Positions 31,992-40,421 of a stretch of DNA of 64,000 nt are shown one piece after another. The notes under the pieces are model-generated. The model worked only from the letters and a program-made list of their open reading frames with translations, was not told where the DNA came from and did not search any database. Position 1 is the stretch's first letter. The number at the start of each line of letters is the position of its first letter. The stretch lies in the NCBI GenBank assembly GCA_002716045.1, contig PAZC01000060.1, forward strand, positions 1 to 64,000, read 5' to 3'. This stretch comes from Opitutia bacterium (lineage in GTDB: Bacteria; Verrucomicrobiota; Verrucomicrobiia; Opitutales; Seribacteraceae). The position numbers were made by a program, and so were the translations under genes.

Positions 31992-33104
31992 TTAAGCAGC
32001 TTCGTCCCATTGACCGCGGACAATGCCCTCATAATTTTCCTGTGCGAATGCTGGCGGTAAAAGATTGGAGCCCGCCTTACCCATGTCCTGTGCCAATCGT
32101 TTCCAATCCTCTGAAATAGCGGCTCGAAGAGACATGTCTTCGGTTGCGAAAATCACCTCCAGCTGATCGCCCAGGAAACGCATCTTGATTCCAAGGCGAC
32201 CGCCACCAGGCAGATCAATGGCCATCCGAGCCACTCGAGTTTCACCATTCATGAATCCCGCAATGCGGCTCCGAATTTCAACAAATCCACGGCGAGCGTC
32301 GCGTTGAGACTTGGCATCGGAGCGCAAAAAGGACTGACCTTTCATTTCGGTGTTGGCGACTTCAGCAAGCCCCGCTTTCAGTGTGACCTTATTTTCCGTT
32401 TCGCCACTGCTCAATGGGGTGGCTTGCTGGCATTCTTTGACGATGGGGCTCATTGGCTTCTCTGCTGACTTACTTGAAACGGGTGAAGATGATTTGTGAT
32501 GCTCACGCTTAGCATTTCTCATGCCATCATCCTGCGCGTTTTGCTCACCACTGCCCTCTTGGTCTCCCAAATATCGTTCTTTGCTGTCCTTTGCGTGTTT
32601 AATGACCTCTTGAAGTTCTTTTTTATTTGAGGTTTGCTGAACAGGTTTGTCTGCCACTACTCGCTCCGATCCCAAGTTCCCAGCATTGGCTTTGGATGAA
32701 TGAGTGGTTCCCAGGCGTCCGCTAACAATTGTCTGCTGTGGAGCATTTGGGGTAAGTTTCGACTGAGATGGTCTGGAGGGTACGGCTTGCGACTTGGATT
32801 TACCTATTTTGGCAGCTGGCGAACTGTTGGCGCCACTTTGCCTAATGTCTTGTTTCTGGCGGATGAGGTCGCGAAAAGAGGTACGTTCAGTGTTTTTCTG
32901 GGTAGCAGCACCTTTGTCTTTGGGACCGAGTTCTTTTCCACTAGATTCCTGATTGTGTCGGGCACCGGTTCGCTGGGCTATTTCCTGGGGGCTCTTAGGC
33001 ATCCAGAAGGTGCCGAACTTACCCAAGCCGCCTACACGCTCAACCGGAGGCGCCTGACTAGTGCTCGGGTTGCCTCGAGACAGATTCTGTAGGGATGATT
33101 CCAT
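31992..33104 (-). CDS. fliK: hook-length control protein FliK-like
   Basis: 370 residues. Residues 1-250 are Ser/Gln/Lys-rich, low complexity and probably disordered, as in FliK rulers. The C-terminal part (about 285-350) has MAIDLPGGGRLGIKMRFLGD, QLEVIFATEDMSLRAAISED, matching the FliK substrate-switch domain. It measures hook length and triggers the FlhB switch. It lies directly upstream of flgD. Confidence 0.82.
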   Translation of the reverse strand: MESSLQNLSRGNPSTSQAPPVERVGGLGKFGTFWMPKSPQEIAQRTGARHNQESSGKELGPKDKGAATQKNTERTSFRDLIRQKQDIRQSGANSSPAAKIGKSKSQAVPSRPSQSKLTPNAPQQTIVSGRLGTTHSSKANAGNLGSERVVADKPVQQTSNKKELQEVIKHAKDSKERYLGDQEGSGEQNAQDDGMRNAKREHHKSSSPVSSKSAEKPMSPIVKECQQATPLSSGETENKVTLKAGLAEVANTEMKGQSFLRSDAKSQRDARRGFVEIRSRIAGFMNGETRVARMAIDLPGGGRLGIKMRFLGDQLEVIFATEDMSLRAAISEDWKRLAQDMGKAGSNLLPPAFAQENYEGIVRGQWDEAA

Positions 33105-33130
33105 GAGAAAAAAGCAAACAATAGATCTTG

Positions 33131-33781
33131 TCAGTTATTACCCGCCGTGGGATCCCTGAAAAGTAACCTCAATCGCTCTGTTATGTCTTCGACCAACTTG
33201 GTGCTCGCATCGTCGTCTTCTTTCATCATCTCGTCGAATATAGGAGCGATTTCACCGGGTTTGAGATACTCGAGCATCTTGACGATCTGATCGATCTTGT
33301 TGCCCTTGTTGTACTGCTTGATCAAAGTAACAGCACCTTTGGGAGAAAGCTCCACGATGGTTTGGGCGAGTTTTTTGAGATTCTTTTCCTCGCTTGCGGA
33401 AACCTGTTCGAAGCCGGCCATGTAGCCAGTGATCTTTGTTTCCAGTTCTTTTTGCCTGCGCTCGAGATCTGCATTTCCTTTGACAAGATCTCGGGCAGCG
33501 GAATCTAGAATGCGTTCGCGCTCATTCAATTCGCTTTCTTTCTCGAGAATAGAATCGCGAGCGGCTTCCAATTCCTTTGAAAGTTGATCCATGGCGTGTG
33601 TTTCGGCGGGAGAATAACTGGATGCATCGGGATCAAACACCAAGCTCGGAAAACGAGGCGCTTCGACTTTTTTCGGAGGAAACAAGGCGTCCCATTTCCA
33701 AAATGCGAAACCGACAATGGTACTTACACTAATAATGAATGCCACCGCGGCGAGAACTGCTGGAGAACTAAGAACTTTCAT
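33131..33781 (-). CDS. MotE/FlbB-like protein with MgtE-N domain
   Basis: 216 residues. One N-terminal membrane helix (about 8-29) leads to a coiled coil (65-125, rich in Glu/Arg/Lys heptads). A C-terminal MgtE N-like domain (about 130-205) contains LAQTIVELSPKGAVTLIKQY and VKMLEYLKPGEIAPIFDEMM. This layout matches MotE of alphaproteobacteria and the FlbB-type proteins of spirochetes. It lies between fliJ and fliK. A scaffold or chaperone role at the motor is inferred from family and position. Confidence 0.75.
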   Translation of the reverse strand: MKVLSSPAVLAAVAFIISVSTIVGFAFWKWDALFPPKKVEAPRFPSLVFDPDASSYSPAETHAMDQLSKELEAARDSILEKESELNERERILDSAARDLVKGNADLERRQKELETKITGYMAGFEQVSASEEKNLKKLAQTIVELSPKGAVTLIKQYNKGNKIDQIVKMLEYLKPGEIAPIFDEMMKEDDDASTKLVEDITERLRLLFRDPTAGNN

Positions 33782-33784
33782 AAC

Positions 33785-34237
33785 TTACTCTGTTGGTAAA
33801 AGAATTCCAAATCTGGCTCCTATAACATCTTCCAAAGCACGATCCTCTTTCGCTTCCTGAAGTCGGATATGTTCTTCTTTGCGACGCTCCTTGAGCCGTA
33901 ATAAAATTTTTTCTGCGGTATCAGCCTCCAGATAGGATTTTTTTGACTCCTCTTCGGCTGCAAGAGATTTGACGACTACTTCCCGCTGCTTCTTCAGGGA
34001 TTCCCTCGCATGCTCAATTGAAGCGAGGAAGGCATCTTGGTCATGACCGGCAATGCCTTGCTCGCGTTGGGCAGCCACACTTCTTTCTATATCATCTAAT
34101 CGCTGAGAAATTTGTTCGCATCGAAGCTCGTCGCTTTTTCTCTTGTTTATAGCCTGAGCATAATCCTTGAGACATTTTTCGCGAGTTAGCCCGCGGAAAT
34201 GCAAGAGGGATTCCAAACGAAAACGAAAGACCTTCAT
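33785..34237 (-). CDS. fliJ: export chaperone FliJ
   Basis: 150 residues, almost wholly coiled coil. It begins MKVFRFRLESLLHFRGLTRE, the typical FliJ start (RFRL-x-x-LL). Long Glu/Lys/Arg heptads run from 20 to 135. It couples the FliI ATPase to FlhA. It overlaps fliI by 4 bases and is followed three bases later by the MotE-like gene. Confidence 0.88.
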   Translation of the reverse strand: MKVFRFRLESLLHFRGLTREKCLKDYAQAINKRKSDELRCEQISQRLDDIERSVAAQREQGIAGHDQDAFLASIEHARESLKKQREVVVKSLAAEEESKKSYLEADTAEKILLRLKERRKEEHIRLQEAKEDRALEDVIGARFGILLPTE

Positions 34238-35559
34238 GAAGCGAAAATAGTTCGTAGTTGCTCAAATGCGTCGTCCCTGGTGAAAAGGGTGTCATATCGC
34301 TGCTTGAGGAAACCGTCTATGCCGGGCTGCTTTTCGATAGCCTGATCAATGGGTGGATTTGTGTTAGGGACATAGGCTCCTACATTGATGAGGTCTTCGT
34401 TATGTTGATATACCGCCATTAGGTCACGAGCTTCAGAAATTAGCTCAATCTCATCTTCCGTGCATACGGCTCGGTCCAGGCGACTAACACTACGCAAAAC
34501 GTCTACGGCTGGATAGTGGTTGGCATTAGCCAGTCGTCGACTCAACACGACATGCCCATCCAGAAATCCGCGGACTGCATCTGCCACTGGTTCGTTCATG
34601 TCATCACCTTCCACCAACACAGTGTAAATGGAAGTAATGGCACCAAGGTCACTTGTCCCTGTACGCTCGAGAAGGCGGGGCAACATTGAAAAGACTGAAG
34701 GTGTGTAGCCTCGAGAGGCCGGCGGCTCTCCCACAGCCAAGCCTATTTCACGTTGCGCCATGGCTACTCGAGTAAGCGAATCCAGAAGGAGCAGGACATT
34801 CTTACCTTCGTTCCGAAAGCCTTCAGACAAAGCAGTTGCCAAACGAGCTGCCCGAATTCTCATTGGGGCCGTCTGGTCAGCCGTAGACACCACCACAACG
34901 GATTTGGCCAAACCTTCCGGCCCAAGGTCATTCTCCACGAATTCACGCAGTTCCCTGCCGCGCTCACCAACAAGAGCAATCACGTTGACATCGGCTTCCG
35001 ACCCACGGGCAATCATGCCCAGCAAAATCGATTTCCCTACACCACTGCCCGAGAAAACCCCCATTCGTTGGCCTCGCCCCATTGGAACAAATGCATCAAG
35101 GGATTTAATACCTGTGCGAAATGGCGTTTTGATGACCCTTCTGTCAAGAGGGTTGGGAGGATCGGCATGATACCCATCGCGGGTTGGTGTCCTTAGAGGC
35201 CCTAAGTCATCGAGCGGGCGACCCATGCCATCTATTACGCGCCCGAGCAAGGCGTTGCCAGTGGGAACCTGATTAGATTCGCCAGCTGCCTTGACCTTAC
35301 ATCCTGGATGGATGTGGTGAACGCTTTCCAAGGCCATCAATAAAGTAAGATTTTCACGAAATCCAACGACTTCAGCGTCAACTGACTCCTTATTCTGAGG
35401 GGAGGTAATACGGCAAATCTGACCGATACTTGCCTCCGGCCCCTCAGATTCTATTATCAGTCCGGTGACTCGCAGCACAGAACCAACCTTCTCCACTGCT
35501 CGGGCACCACGTACAGTGCCTTCAATCCAATCAAGTTGCGAGCGGAGCTCCTGAATCAT
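34234..35559 (-). CDS. fliI: flagellar export ATPase FliI
   Basis: 441 residues, F1-beta-like. The N-terminal barrel is at 1-95. Walker A GSGVGKS is at 171-177 in MGVFSGSGVGKSILLGMIAR. VALVGERGRELREFVENDLG, VLLLLDSLTRVAMAQREIGL and RGYTPSVFSMLPRLLERTG follow. A dedicated ATPase of the type III flagellar export apparatus. It overlaps both fliH and fliJ by 4 bases. Confidence 0.96.
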   Translation of the reverse strand: MIQELRSQLDWIEGTVRGARAVEKVGSVLRVTGLIIESEGPEASIGQICRITSPQNKESVDAEVVGFRENLTLLMALESVHHIHPGCKVKAAGESNQVPTGNALLGRVIDGMGRPLDDLGPLRTPTRDGYHADPPNPLDRRVIKTPFRTGIKSLDAFVPMGRGQRMGVFSGSGVGKSILLGMIARGSEADVNVIALVGERGRELREFVENDLGPEGLAKSVVVVSTADQTAPMRIRAARLATALSEGFRNEGKNVLLLLDSLTRVAMAQREIGLAVGEPPASRGYTPSVFSMLPRLLERTGTSDLGAITSIYTVLVEGDDMNEPVADAVRGFLDGHVVLSRRLANANHYPAVDVLRSVSRLDRAVCTEDEIELISEARDLMAVYQHNEDLINVGAYVPNTNPPIDQAIEKQPGIDGFLKQRYDTLFTRDDAFEQLRTIFAS

Positions 35560-36224
35560 TGGTCAAGTTCCTCGGCTACTTTGTTCAACTTGGTTAAAAT
35601 ACGTCCATCGACCAAGCCGAAACGACTTTTGATCTGGCAATCGCCACGACCAAGTTCGGTGTCTTCATGAAAGACGACGTTCGGGTAGCCTTCCAGCAAA
35701 GCGTCGGCCCCACCGATTCCATCAAAAAGTCCAGCTAAGGCACCGGAGAAATCATCCGTATCCGAAACTTCCTCAGGCTCTTCCTTGGACAATTTATCAC
35801 CAGCTTTCAAAAGATTGAGATCTTCCGGTGAGAGAAAAACCTCCAGTTTCTCATCTTCTGTAGCAAATTCGCCGATCAAGTTCGTGACGACTCCCACGAT
35901 CATTTCTCGGTCTAGGGAAATCTCGCCTAAAATCCGTTCGGTCAAGGCAATGGTTAGTTCAGGCAATCGCTTGATAAGCTCCTGGGTCATCTCTGAGAAT
36001 TGGTTTTGCAGAGTGGCCAACACTTGGTCATGTCTGTCACCAAATTCGACTCGCATGCGCTGGAGCTCTTGGCGAGCTTCGTCAAGGGCCTCTCGCTTGC
36101 CGAGTTCGCGCGCAGCCCTCTCCCTGTTCTCAACCTCTGCAGCCGGGACAGGCTCAGGGCCAAGATAATCTACCGTAAACCCTTTCGGTTGCTCGGTGAA
36201 GGATATGGTTCTATTGTACGACAA
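35556..36224 (-). CDS. fliH: FliI regulator FliH
   Basis: About 222 residues. The helical part (60-110, AARELGKREALDEARQELQR) and the C-terminal domain (LTERILGEISLDREMIVGVV and later DCQIKSRFGLVDGRI) fit the FliH/YscL family. The start is uncertain. The longest frame begins at an ATG at 36281 but overlaps fliG by 71 bases. A TTG at 36224, just before the fliG stop, gives a 14-base overlap and is used here. FliH tethers and restrains FliI. Confidence 0.85.
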   Translation of the reverse strand: MSYNRTISFTEQPKGFTVDYLGPEPVPAAEVENRERAARELGKREALDEARQELQRMRVEFGDRHDQVLATLQNQFSEMTQELIKRLPELTIALTERILGEISLDREMIVGVVTNLIGEFATEDEKLEVFLSPEDLNLLKAGDKLSKEEPEEVSDTDDFSGALAGLFDGIGGADALLEGYPNVVFHEDTELGRGDCQIKSRFGLVDGRILTKLNKVAEELDQ

Positions 36225-37257
36225 CGTCTCCTCCGCCGGTATCGAGTACGATTTCCTCGTCGTCCTCAAGTTCACGAACAATCTGAATCACGCGGTCTTG
36301 AGCTGCTTCAATTTCGGAAAGGCGCTTAGGTCCTAGGAATTCCAACTGTTCCTCCAAGTTTTCCACTGCCCTTCTGGACATCGTGGCGAAAACCACTTTT
36401 TTCAATTCGTGTGAAGCATTCTTCATCGCCAAGATGAGATCGTCTTGATCCACCTCCTTGACGATCTTGGCAACATCTGTGGGACTAAGTCGAACAAGAT
36501 CCTCGAAGCGGAACATTCGTTTCCGAATGGAAGAACCAAGTTTTGGATTCCTTTTCTCCAAATTCTTGATCAGTTCCTTGCCCTCCTCCTTGTCGATCCA
36601 ATTGAGCATATCGGCAGCAGCCTTAACACCGCCCATCTTGATGCGAGTTGCCCTTTCCTTGCGGGCCATGCGCCCCGTCAAAGTGTTTGCGACAAGCAAA
36701 GCTTGATCAGACTGCGTGGTTTCCATTGCTGCCACGCGTTCAATGATCTGTTCCTGCATCTGCAGTGGGAACATCTTCAACACATCCGATCCTTTTTCCG
36801 AATCGACGTTGGAAAGTACGAATGAGACGGTCTGCATCTGCTCAAAGCGCAAAACATTGTAGATTTGGCCCGGCTCCATGTCATCAATTTCATCCATAAG
36901 ATCCAAGTCGTCTCGCACCGGAGCTATCTTGTTCATCATGGAATTAGCCCGGAAATCGCCATGCGCTAGCTTTAAAGCCTTTTGGGCAAAGTCCATTCCG
37001 CCCAACTGAGAGTTCACGCTCTCCTCTATGATTTCCGAAAACTCTTCCAGTACCATTTCCTGCATTTCGGTATCAATGATACTGTATTCTGAGATTTCCT
37101 TGCAGATTGCCTGCGCCTGCTTCGAATCAAATCGCTTTAGCAAGGAAGCTGAGGTTTCAGGCCCCAAAACAACCATGAGCATCGCAAGTCGCTTGACCCG
37201 GCTCATTCTCCGGTAACGGTCATACGGTGATTCTTCGAGTACGTCTTCGGTTGCCAT
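36211..37257 (-). CDS. fliG: rotor protein FliG
   Basis: 348 residues, full length. SRVKRLAMLMVVLGPETSAS at the N terminus (FliF-binding domain), the middle domain, and a C-terminal torque domain with MFRFEDLVRLSPTDVAKIVK, EVDQDDLILAMKNASHELKK and MSRRAVENLEEQLEFLGPKR. The charged torque helix is intact. It is the C-ring protein contacting MotA. It lies 18 bases after fliF. Confidence 0.95.
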   Translation of the reverse strand: MATEDVLEESPYDRYRRMSRVKRLAMLMVVLGPETSASLLKRFDSKQAQAICKEISEYSIIDTEMQEMVLEEFSEIIEESVNSQLGGMDFAQKALKLAHGDFRANSMMNKIAPVRDDLDLMDEIDDMEPGQIYNVLRFEQMQTVSFVLSNVDSEKGSDVLKMFPLQMQEQIIERVAAMETTQSDQALLVANTLTGRMARKERATRIKMGGVKAAADMLNWIDKEEGKELIKNLEKRNPKLGSSIRKRMFRFEDLVRLSPTDVAKIVKEVDQDDLILAMKNASHELKKVVFATMSRRAVENLEEQLEFLGPKRLSEIEAAQDRVIQIVRELEDDEEIVLDTGGGDVVVQ

Positions 37258-37275
37258 GACTTTGTCTCCTTTAAC

Positions 37276-38829
37276 TTACTGTCCAGTGTTAACCCAATTC
37301 TTGAGCGCAGTGCTCACGTTCTCGGGTTTTTCCTGAATTAGGTCGTTAAGCAATTCCGGGGTAAGTCCCTTGCCAATGCCTCGGGTTCCTGCCAAAGCCT
37401 GGGCATCCGCCTCGTCCAAAATCTCTACTTCGGTGGCAGTGGGCTTGAACTTCTTCAGCATGCGCAAGAAAACGAGGAAAATGCCAACTGCAATCACAAT
37501 GCCGACGACATTTTTCATCAGGGGACCCCATTGATCCAAAAAATCTTGCATTTCATTAAGTGTCGCGCCTGCGGCACCCATGAAAGGCTGGAACGGCACT
37601 TGTGCCACAGTTACGCTCAAGGCGTCGTCCACCGAGTCAAAACGAGCTCCGATTGCATTAATCACAGCCGTGTGAATCTGCTCCATCTCCGCTTCTGGCC
37701 GAGGCCCATCTTCGGGCAATGCGATGAGGACTGCAGCAGAAATCTCTTTGATGTCTCCCGGTTCGTCAACCGTCTCAGTGAGCTCACGGCTGATTTCAAA
37801 ATCGGTTGAAGTGGACTCTCTGGTCTCCTCGCTCATGCTTTGCAGAGACTGCTGGGCAGACGCATCTTGCGGCAAATTAGGCGTGTTAACGCTGGCACCA
37901 GTCCCTTTTGTGCTGGGAGCGGTTTCAGTCGTGGTCGCCTCATCCTTGTCCTTGGTTACTGTGCGTGGCACTTGACCTTCTGGATCGAAAAACTCCTTGA
38001 GATGTGTTTTGGACGAGTGTTCGAGCGAAACCGAGACCCGAGCGACAACGTTCTTTGGGCCAACTATGCGCGTGAGCATTGTTTCAATTTTCGCCTCGAG
38101 CCTTTTCTCGTGTCCTTCGCGAACCTTCATGTGGCCAGACGCGCTTGAAGCAAAACCACTCGCTGCAGATTCATCGGAAAGAGTATTCCCTTGATTATCC
38201 ATCACAGATACTCGGTCGCGTGAAACCCCCTTTACCGAGTTGGCAACAAGGAACTGAATCGCACTAACCGTCTTCTTTTCCAATATATTCCCGCCTGAAT
38301 TAACGAAAACAGATGCACTTGGACGATCATTGGGGTCTTCGGACAGGATTAGTTCGTTTTGTGGCTGAACGACCATCACGCGAGCCGACTTCACCTCATC
38401 CAGAGAAGAGATCGTACGAGCCAATTCTCCTTGCAAAGCCCTGACGTAATTAGTGCGTTGCACGAAATCACTGATCCCGAAGCCACCCTCGTCGAAAATC
38501 TCGAATCCAACGGATCCAGTGTTAGGCATGCCTTTGGCGGCCAAAGCCATCTTCAGCTTCGATGCTTCTTCCTGTGGAACTTTGACCGATGTGCCCGAGG
38601 GATCCAGTTCATATTCAACGTTACTGGCCTCGATGATCTCAATCACCTTGGGCATTTCCTCGGGTGCCACGTCCCTAACTAGTGGGACCAAACCGGAACC
38701 TCCGCTTGAGTAAGCGAGAAAAGCAATCGCAGCAATCAGAACACCAGCAGTGGCAGCTCCGAGGGTTAGTTTTTGGCCGGCGCTAGTGCCGGACCAGAAT
38801 TCCTTAATTTTTTCCAAGACTTCGTTCAT
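37276..38829 (-). CDS. fliF: MS-ring protein FliF
   Basis: 517 residues. Membrane helix 1 (about 21-41, LGAATAGVLIAAIAFLAYSS), then ring-building motifs GMPNTGSVGFEIFDEGGFGI and ARTISSLDEVKSARVMVVQP. A large periplasmic region leads to helix 2 (about 438-457, VVGIVIAVGIFLVFLRMLKK), and a C-terminal tail ending at the FliG-binding segment. It forms the base of the basal body. A 57-base gap separates it from fliE. Confidence 0.95.
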   Translation of the reverse strand: MNEVLEKIKEFWSGTSAGQKLTLGAATAGVLIAAIAFLAYSSGGSGLVPLVRDVAPEEMPKVIEIIEASNVEYELDPSGTSVKVPQEEASKLKMALAAKGMPNTGSVGFEIFDEGGFGISDFVQRTNYVRALQGELARTISSLDEVKSARVMVVQPQNELILSEDPNDRPSASVFVNSGGNILEKKTVSAIQFLVANSVKGVSRDRVSVMDNQGNTLSDESAASGFASSASGHMKVREGHEKRLEAKIETMLTRIVGPKNVVARVSVSLEHSSKTHLKEFFDPEGQVPRTVTKDKDEATTTETAPSTKGTGASVNTPNLPQDASAQQSLQSMSEETRESTSTDFEISRELTETVDEPGDIKEISAAVLIALPEDGPRPEAEMEQIHTAVINAIGARFDSVDDALSVTVAQVPFQPFMGAAGATLNEMQDFLDQWGPLMKNVVGIVIAVGIFLVFLRMLKKFKPTATEVEILDEADAQALAGTRGIGKGLTPELLNDLIQEKPENVSTALKNWVNTGQ

Positions 38830-38886
38830 AAAATGTTCCGTTCAAAGGTTCGATACTTTGCTGTATTATAATCAAAGAATAATAAA

Positions 38887-39321
38887 CTACACGCGCATGC
38901 GCATGAGCTCTTTATAAGAATCGACTAGCTTGTTTCGCACTTGGATCATCAGATTGAAAGAAACTCCTGCTTCCTGAACCTTCACCATTGCTTCGTGGAT
39001 ATTGTCCGACTTACCGAGGATGAGGTCTTGCACTTCGTTTTTCGCTACCTTTTTCTTGTGGTCGACTCCCTTTACAAAGCTCTCGAACATTTGAGCAAAT
39101 CCAGGAGCAGTGACGCGATCCGCGGCAGGCCCTTGAACCGTGGGCACTCCCGGGGCTCTAACTGTGGGGTCCGCAACCGATGGCTCGGCAACACGGAGAC
39201 CGCCGCCCATATTGGCGCCAATTTCGTTGTTTGAAGCGAAATCCTCTAGCGAGGAAGGTCGCATATTCGGATTTTGATTAAGCAAATCCGCTAGACTTGG
39301 AAGGCTGGATATTTCATTCAT
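38887..39321 (-). CDS. fliE: MS ring-rod adapter FliE
   Basis: 144 residues; the conserved FliE core is the C-terminal half: FAQMFESFVKGVDHKKKVAK, DNIHEAMVKVQEAGVSFNLM, then IQVRNKLVDSYKELMRMRV. About 70 N-terminal Pro/Ala/Gly-rich residues are extra compared with the usual ~100-residue protein. It links the MS ring to the rod. It lies 20 bases after flgC. Confidence 0.92.
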   Translation of the reverse strand: MNEISSLPSLADLLNQNPNMRPSSLEDFASNNEIGANMGGGLRVAEPSVADPTVRAPGVPTVQGPAADRVTAPGFAQMFESFVKGVDHKKKVAKNEVQDLILGKSDNIHEAMVKVQEAGVSFNLMIQVRNKLVDSYKELMRMRV

Positions 39322-39341
39322 GGCGTTACCTTAAATTTCGT

Positions 39342-39782
39342 TCATCGCCCTATCGCGATAGCTTGCTGGGCCATCCGACGAGATGTTTTGACGACGGTGA
39401 GATTGGCCTCGTAAGCTCTAGATGCACTGATCAAATCGACCATTTCACGAGACATCTCGACATTTGGCATTTCCACCATGCCATTGTCATCAGCATGGGG
39501 GTGACCGGGATTATAAACCATTTTCCCGGGGGATGGGTCATCATAGACGTCGACAACCTTGACCCCTTTATACAGATTTTCGTCAACAAAGCCGGGAGTT
39601 CGCCGCTCGGGGCTAGTGATATACTCCTCAAAAACTACTTCCTTGCGTCTGTAGACGTTGCCTTCGTGGTCCTGCGTGGTATTGGCGTTCGCAATGTTTT
39701 GGGCAATGATTTCGAGTCTGATTTTCTCGGCCGACAAAGCACTGCCGGTGGACTCGACTCCAGGAATAAGGTTCATCGTCAT
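39342..39782 (-). CDS. flgC: proximal rod protein FlgC
   Basis: 146 residues, normal size. MTMNLIPGVESTGSALSAEK, IRLEIIAQNIANANTT at the N terminus; NPGHPHADDNGMVEMPNVEM, SREMVDLISASRAYEANLTV at the C terminus. It forms the proximal rod with FlgB and FlgF. It lies 23 bases after flgB. Confidence 0.95.
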   Translation of the reverse strand: MTMNLIPGVESTGSALSAEKIRLEIIAQNIANANTTQDHEGNVYRRKEVVFEEYITSPERRTPGFVDENLYKGVKVVDVYDDPSPGKMVYNPGHPHADDNGMVEMPNVEMSREMVDLISASRAYEANLTVVKTSRRMAQQAIAIGR

Positions 39783-39805
39783 TGTTCGGAAGAGGGCTTG
39801 AGTTC

Positions 39806-40201
39806 TTAGATGCGGCCCTTAATGGCCAAGTTTAGTTCCTTGATCGAGCCACTAACCATTTGGGTTAGGTACTCGTAGTTGAGTGAATTTCGATTCATCG
39901 CGAGCAACTCCTCGTCCAATTGGACGGTATTCCCATCCATTCTCACAGGCTTAGCCTGAAGGTCCTCACGACTACGAGGCAGCAGGGACTTTACGCGGCG
40001 AAAGTCCTTTCTCTCCACGGCACGCCTCAATTCAACGGAAAAGTTTTTCGGGAGATCCCGACGCTTGAAGCCAGGCGTCTCTACGTTCGCCAAGTTGTTG
40101 GACAAGGTTTCGTGACGCAAATGGGTCGCGTCGAGCAACTTCTTGGCGACCAGGTAATTTTCCTGTTCGTAAAGGTTTTGTAATAGCACTGGCACAGCCA
40201 T
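39806..40201 (-). CDS. flgB: proximal rod protein FlgB
   Basis: 131 residues from MAVPVLLQNLYEQEN; a GTG two codons upstream (40207) is also possible. The rod motif LDATHLRHETLSNNLANVET, PGFKRRDLP and the C-terminal NYEYLTQMVSGSIKELNLAI are diagnostic. It is first in the 38-gene locus. No Shine-Dalgarno precedes the ATG. A sigma-54 promoter ends 13 bases upstream of it, so the mRNA is predicted leaderless. Confidence 0.92.
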   Translation of the reverse strand: MAVPVLLQNLYEQENYLVAKKLLDATHLRHETLSNNLANVETPGFKRRDLPKNFSVELRRAVERKDFRRVKSLLPRSREDLQAKPVRMDGNTVQLDEELLAMNRNSLNYEYLTQMVSGSIKELNLAIKGRI

Positions 40202-40213
40202 GGACACGCACGA

Positions 40214-40229
40214 TGCAAAACTTGTGCCA
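40214..40229 (-). promoter_or_regulatory. sigma-54 (-24/-12) promoter of the flgB operon
   Basis: The minus strand reads TGGCACAAGTTTTGCA, a full match to the sigma-54 consensus TGGCAC-R-N4-TTGC-W. GG and GC are separated by exactly 10 bases. The predicted start site (12 bases past the GC) is near 40203, two bases before the flgB ATG. An enhancer-binding protein of the NtrC family would be required; none is encoded in the window. Confidence 0.88.
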
Positions 40230-40421
40230 AAAATTTTGGGAGTTCCTTAATTCGTTGATAATAAGTGAGTAAAAATTGCAAACACTGAAATACACTCCAT
40301 TGGCTTAGTCGCGATTGGCAGAATTTTCCTAGGTGGTCTCAACTTAGAGACAAAGCCCGTTTTCCTTGCTAATCGGAAGAAAAAAGGCATAAATTCAACC
40401 CTTTCCAATCAGTGTTTCACC

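Noticed and set aside
40308-40335. Possible sigma-54 site for the kinase on the plus strand (TGGCAG)
   Set aside because: The -12 GC is missing at the required 10-base spacing.
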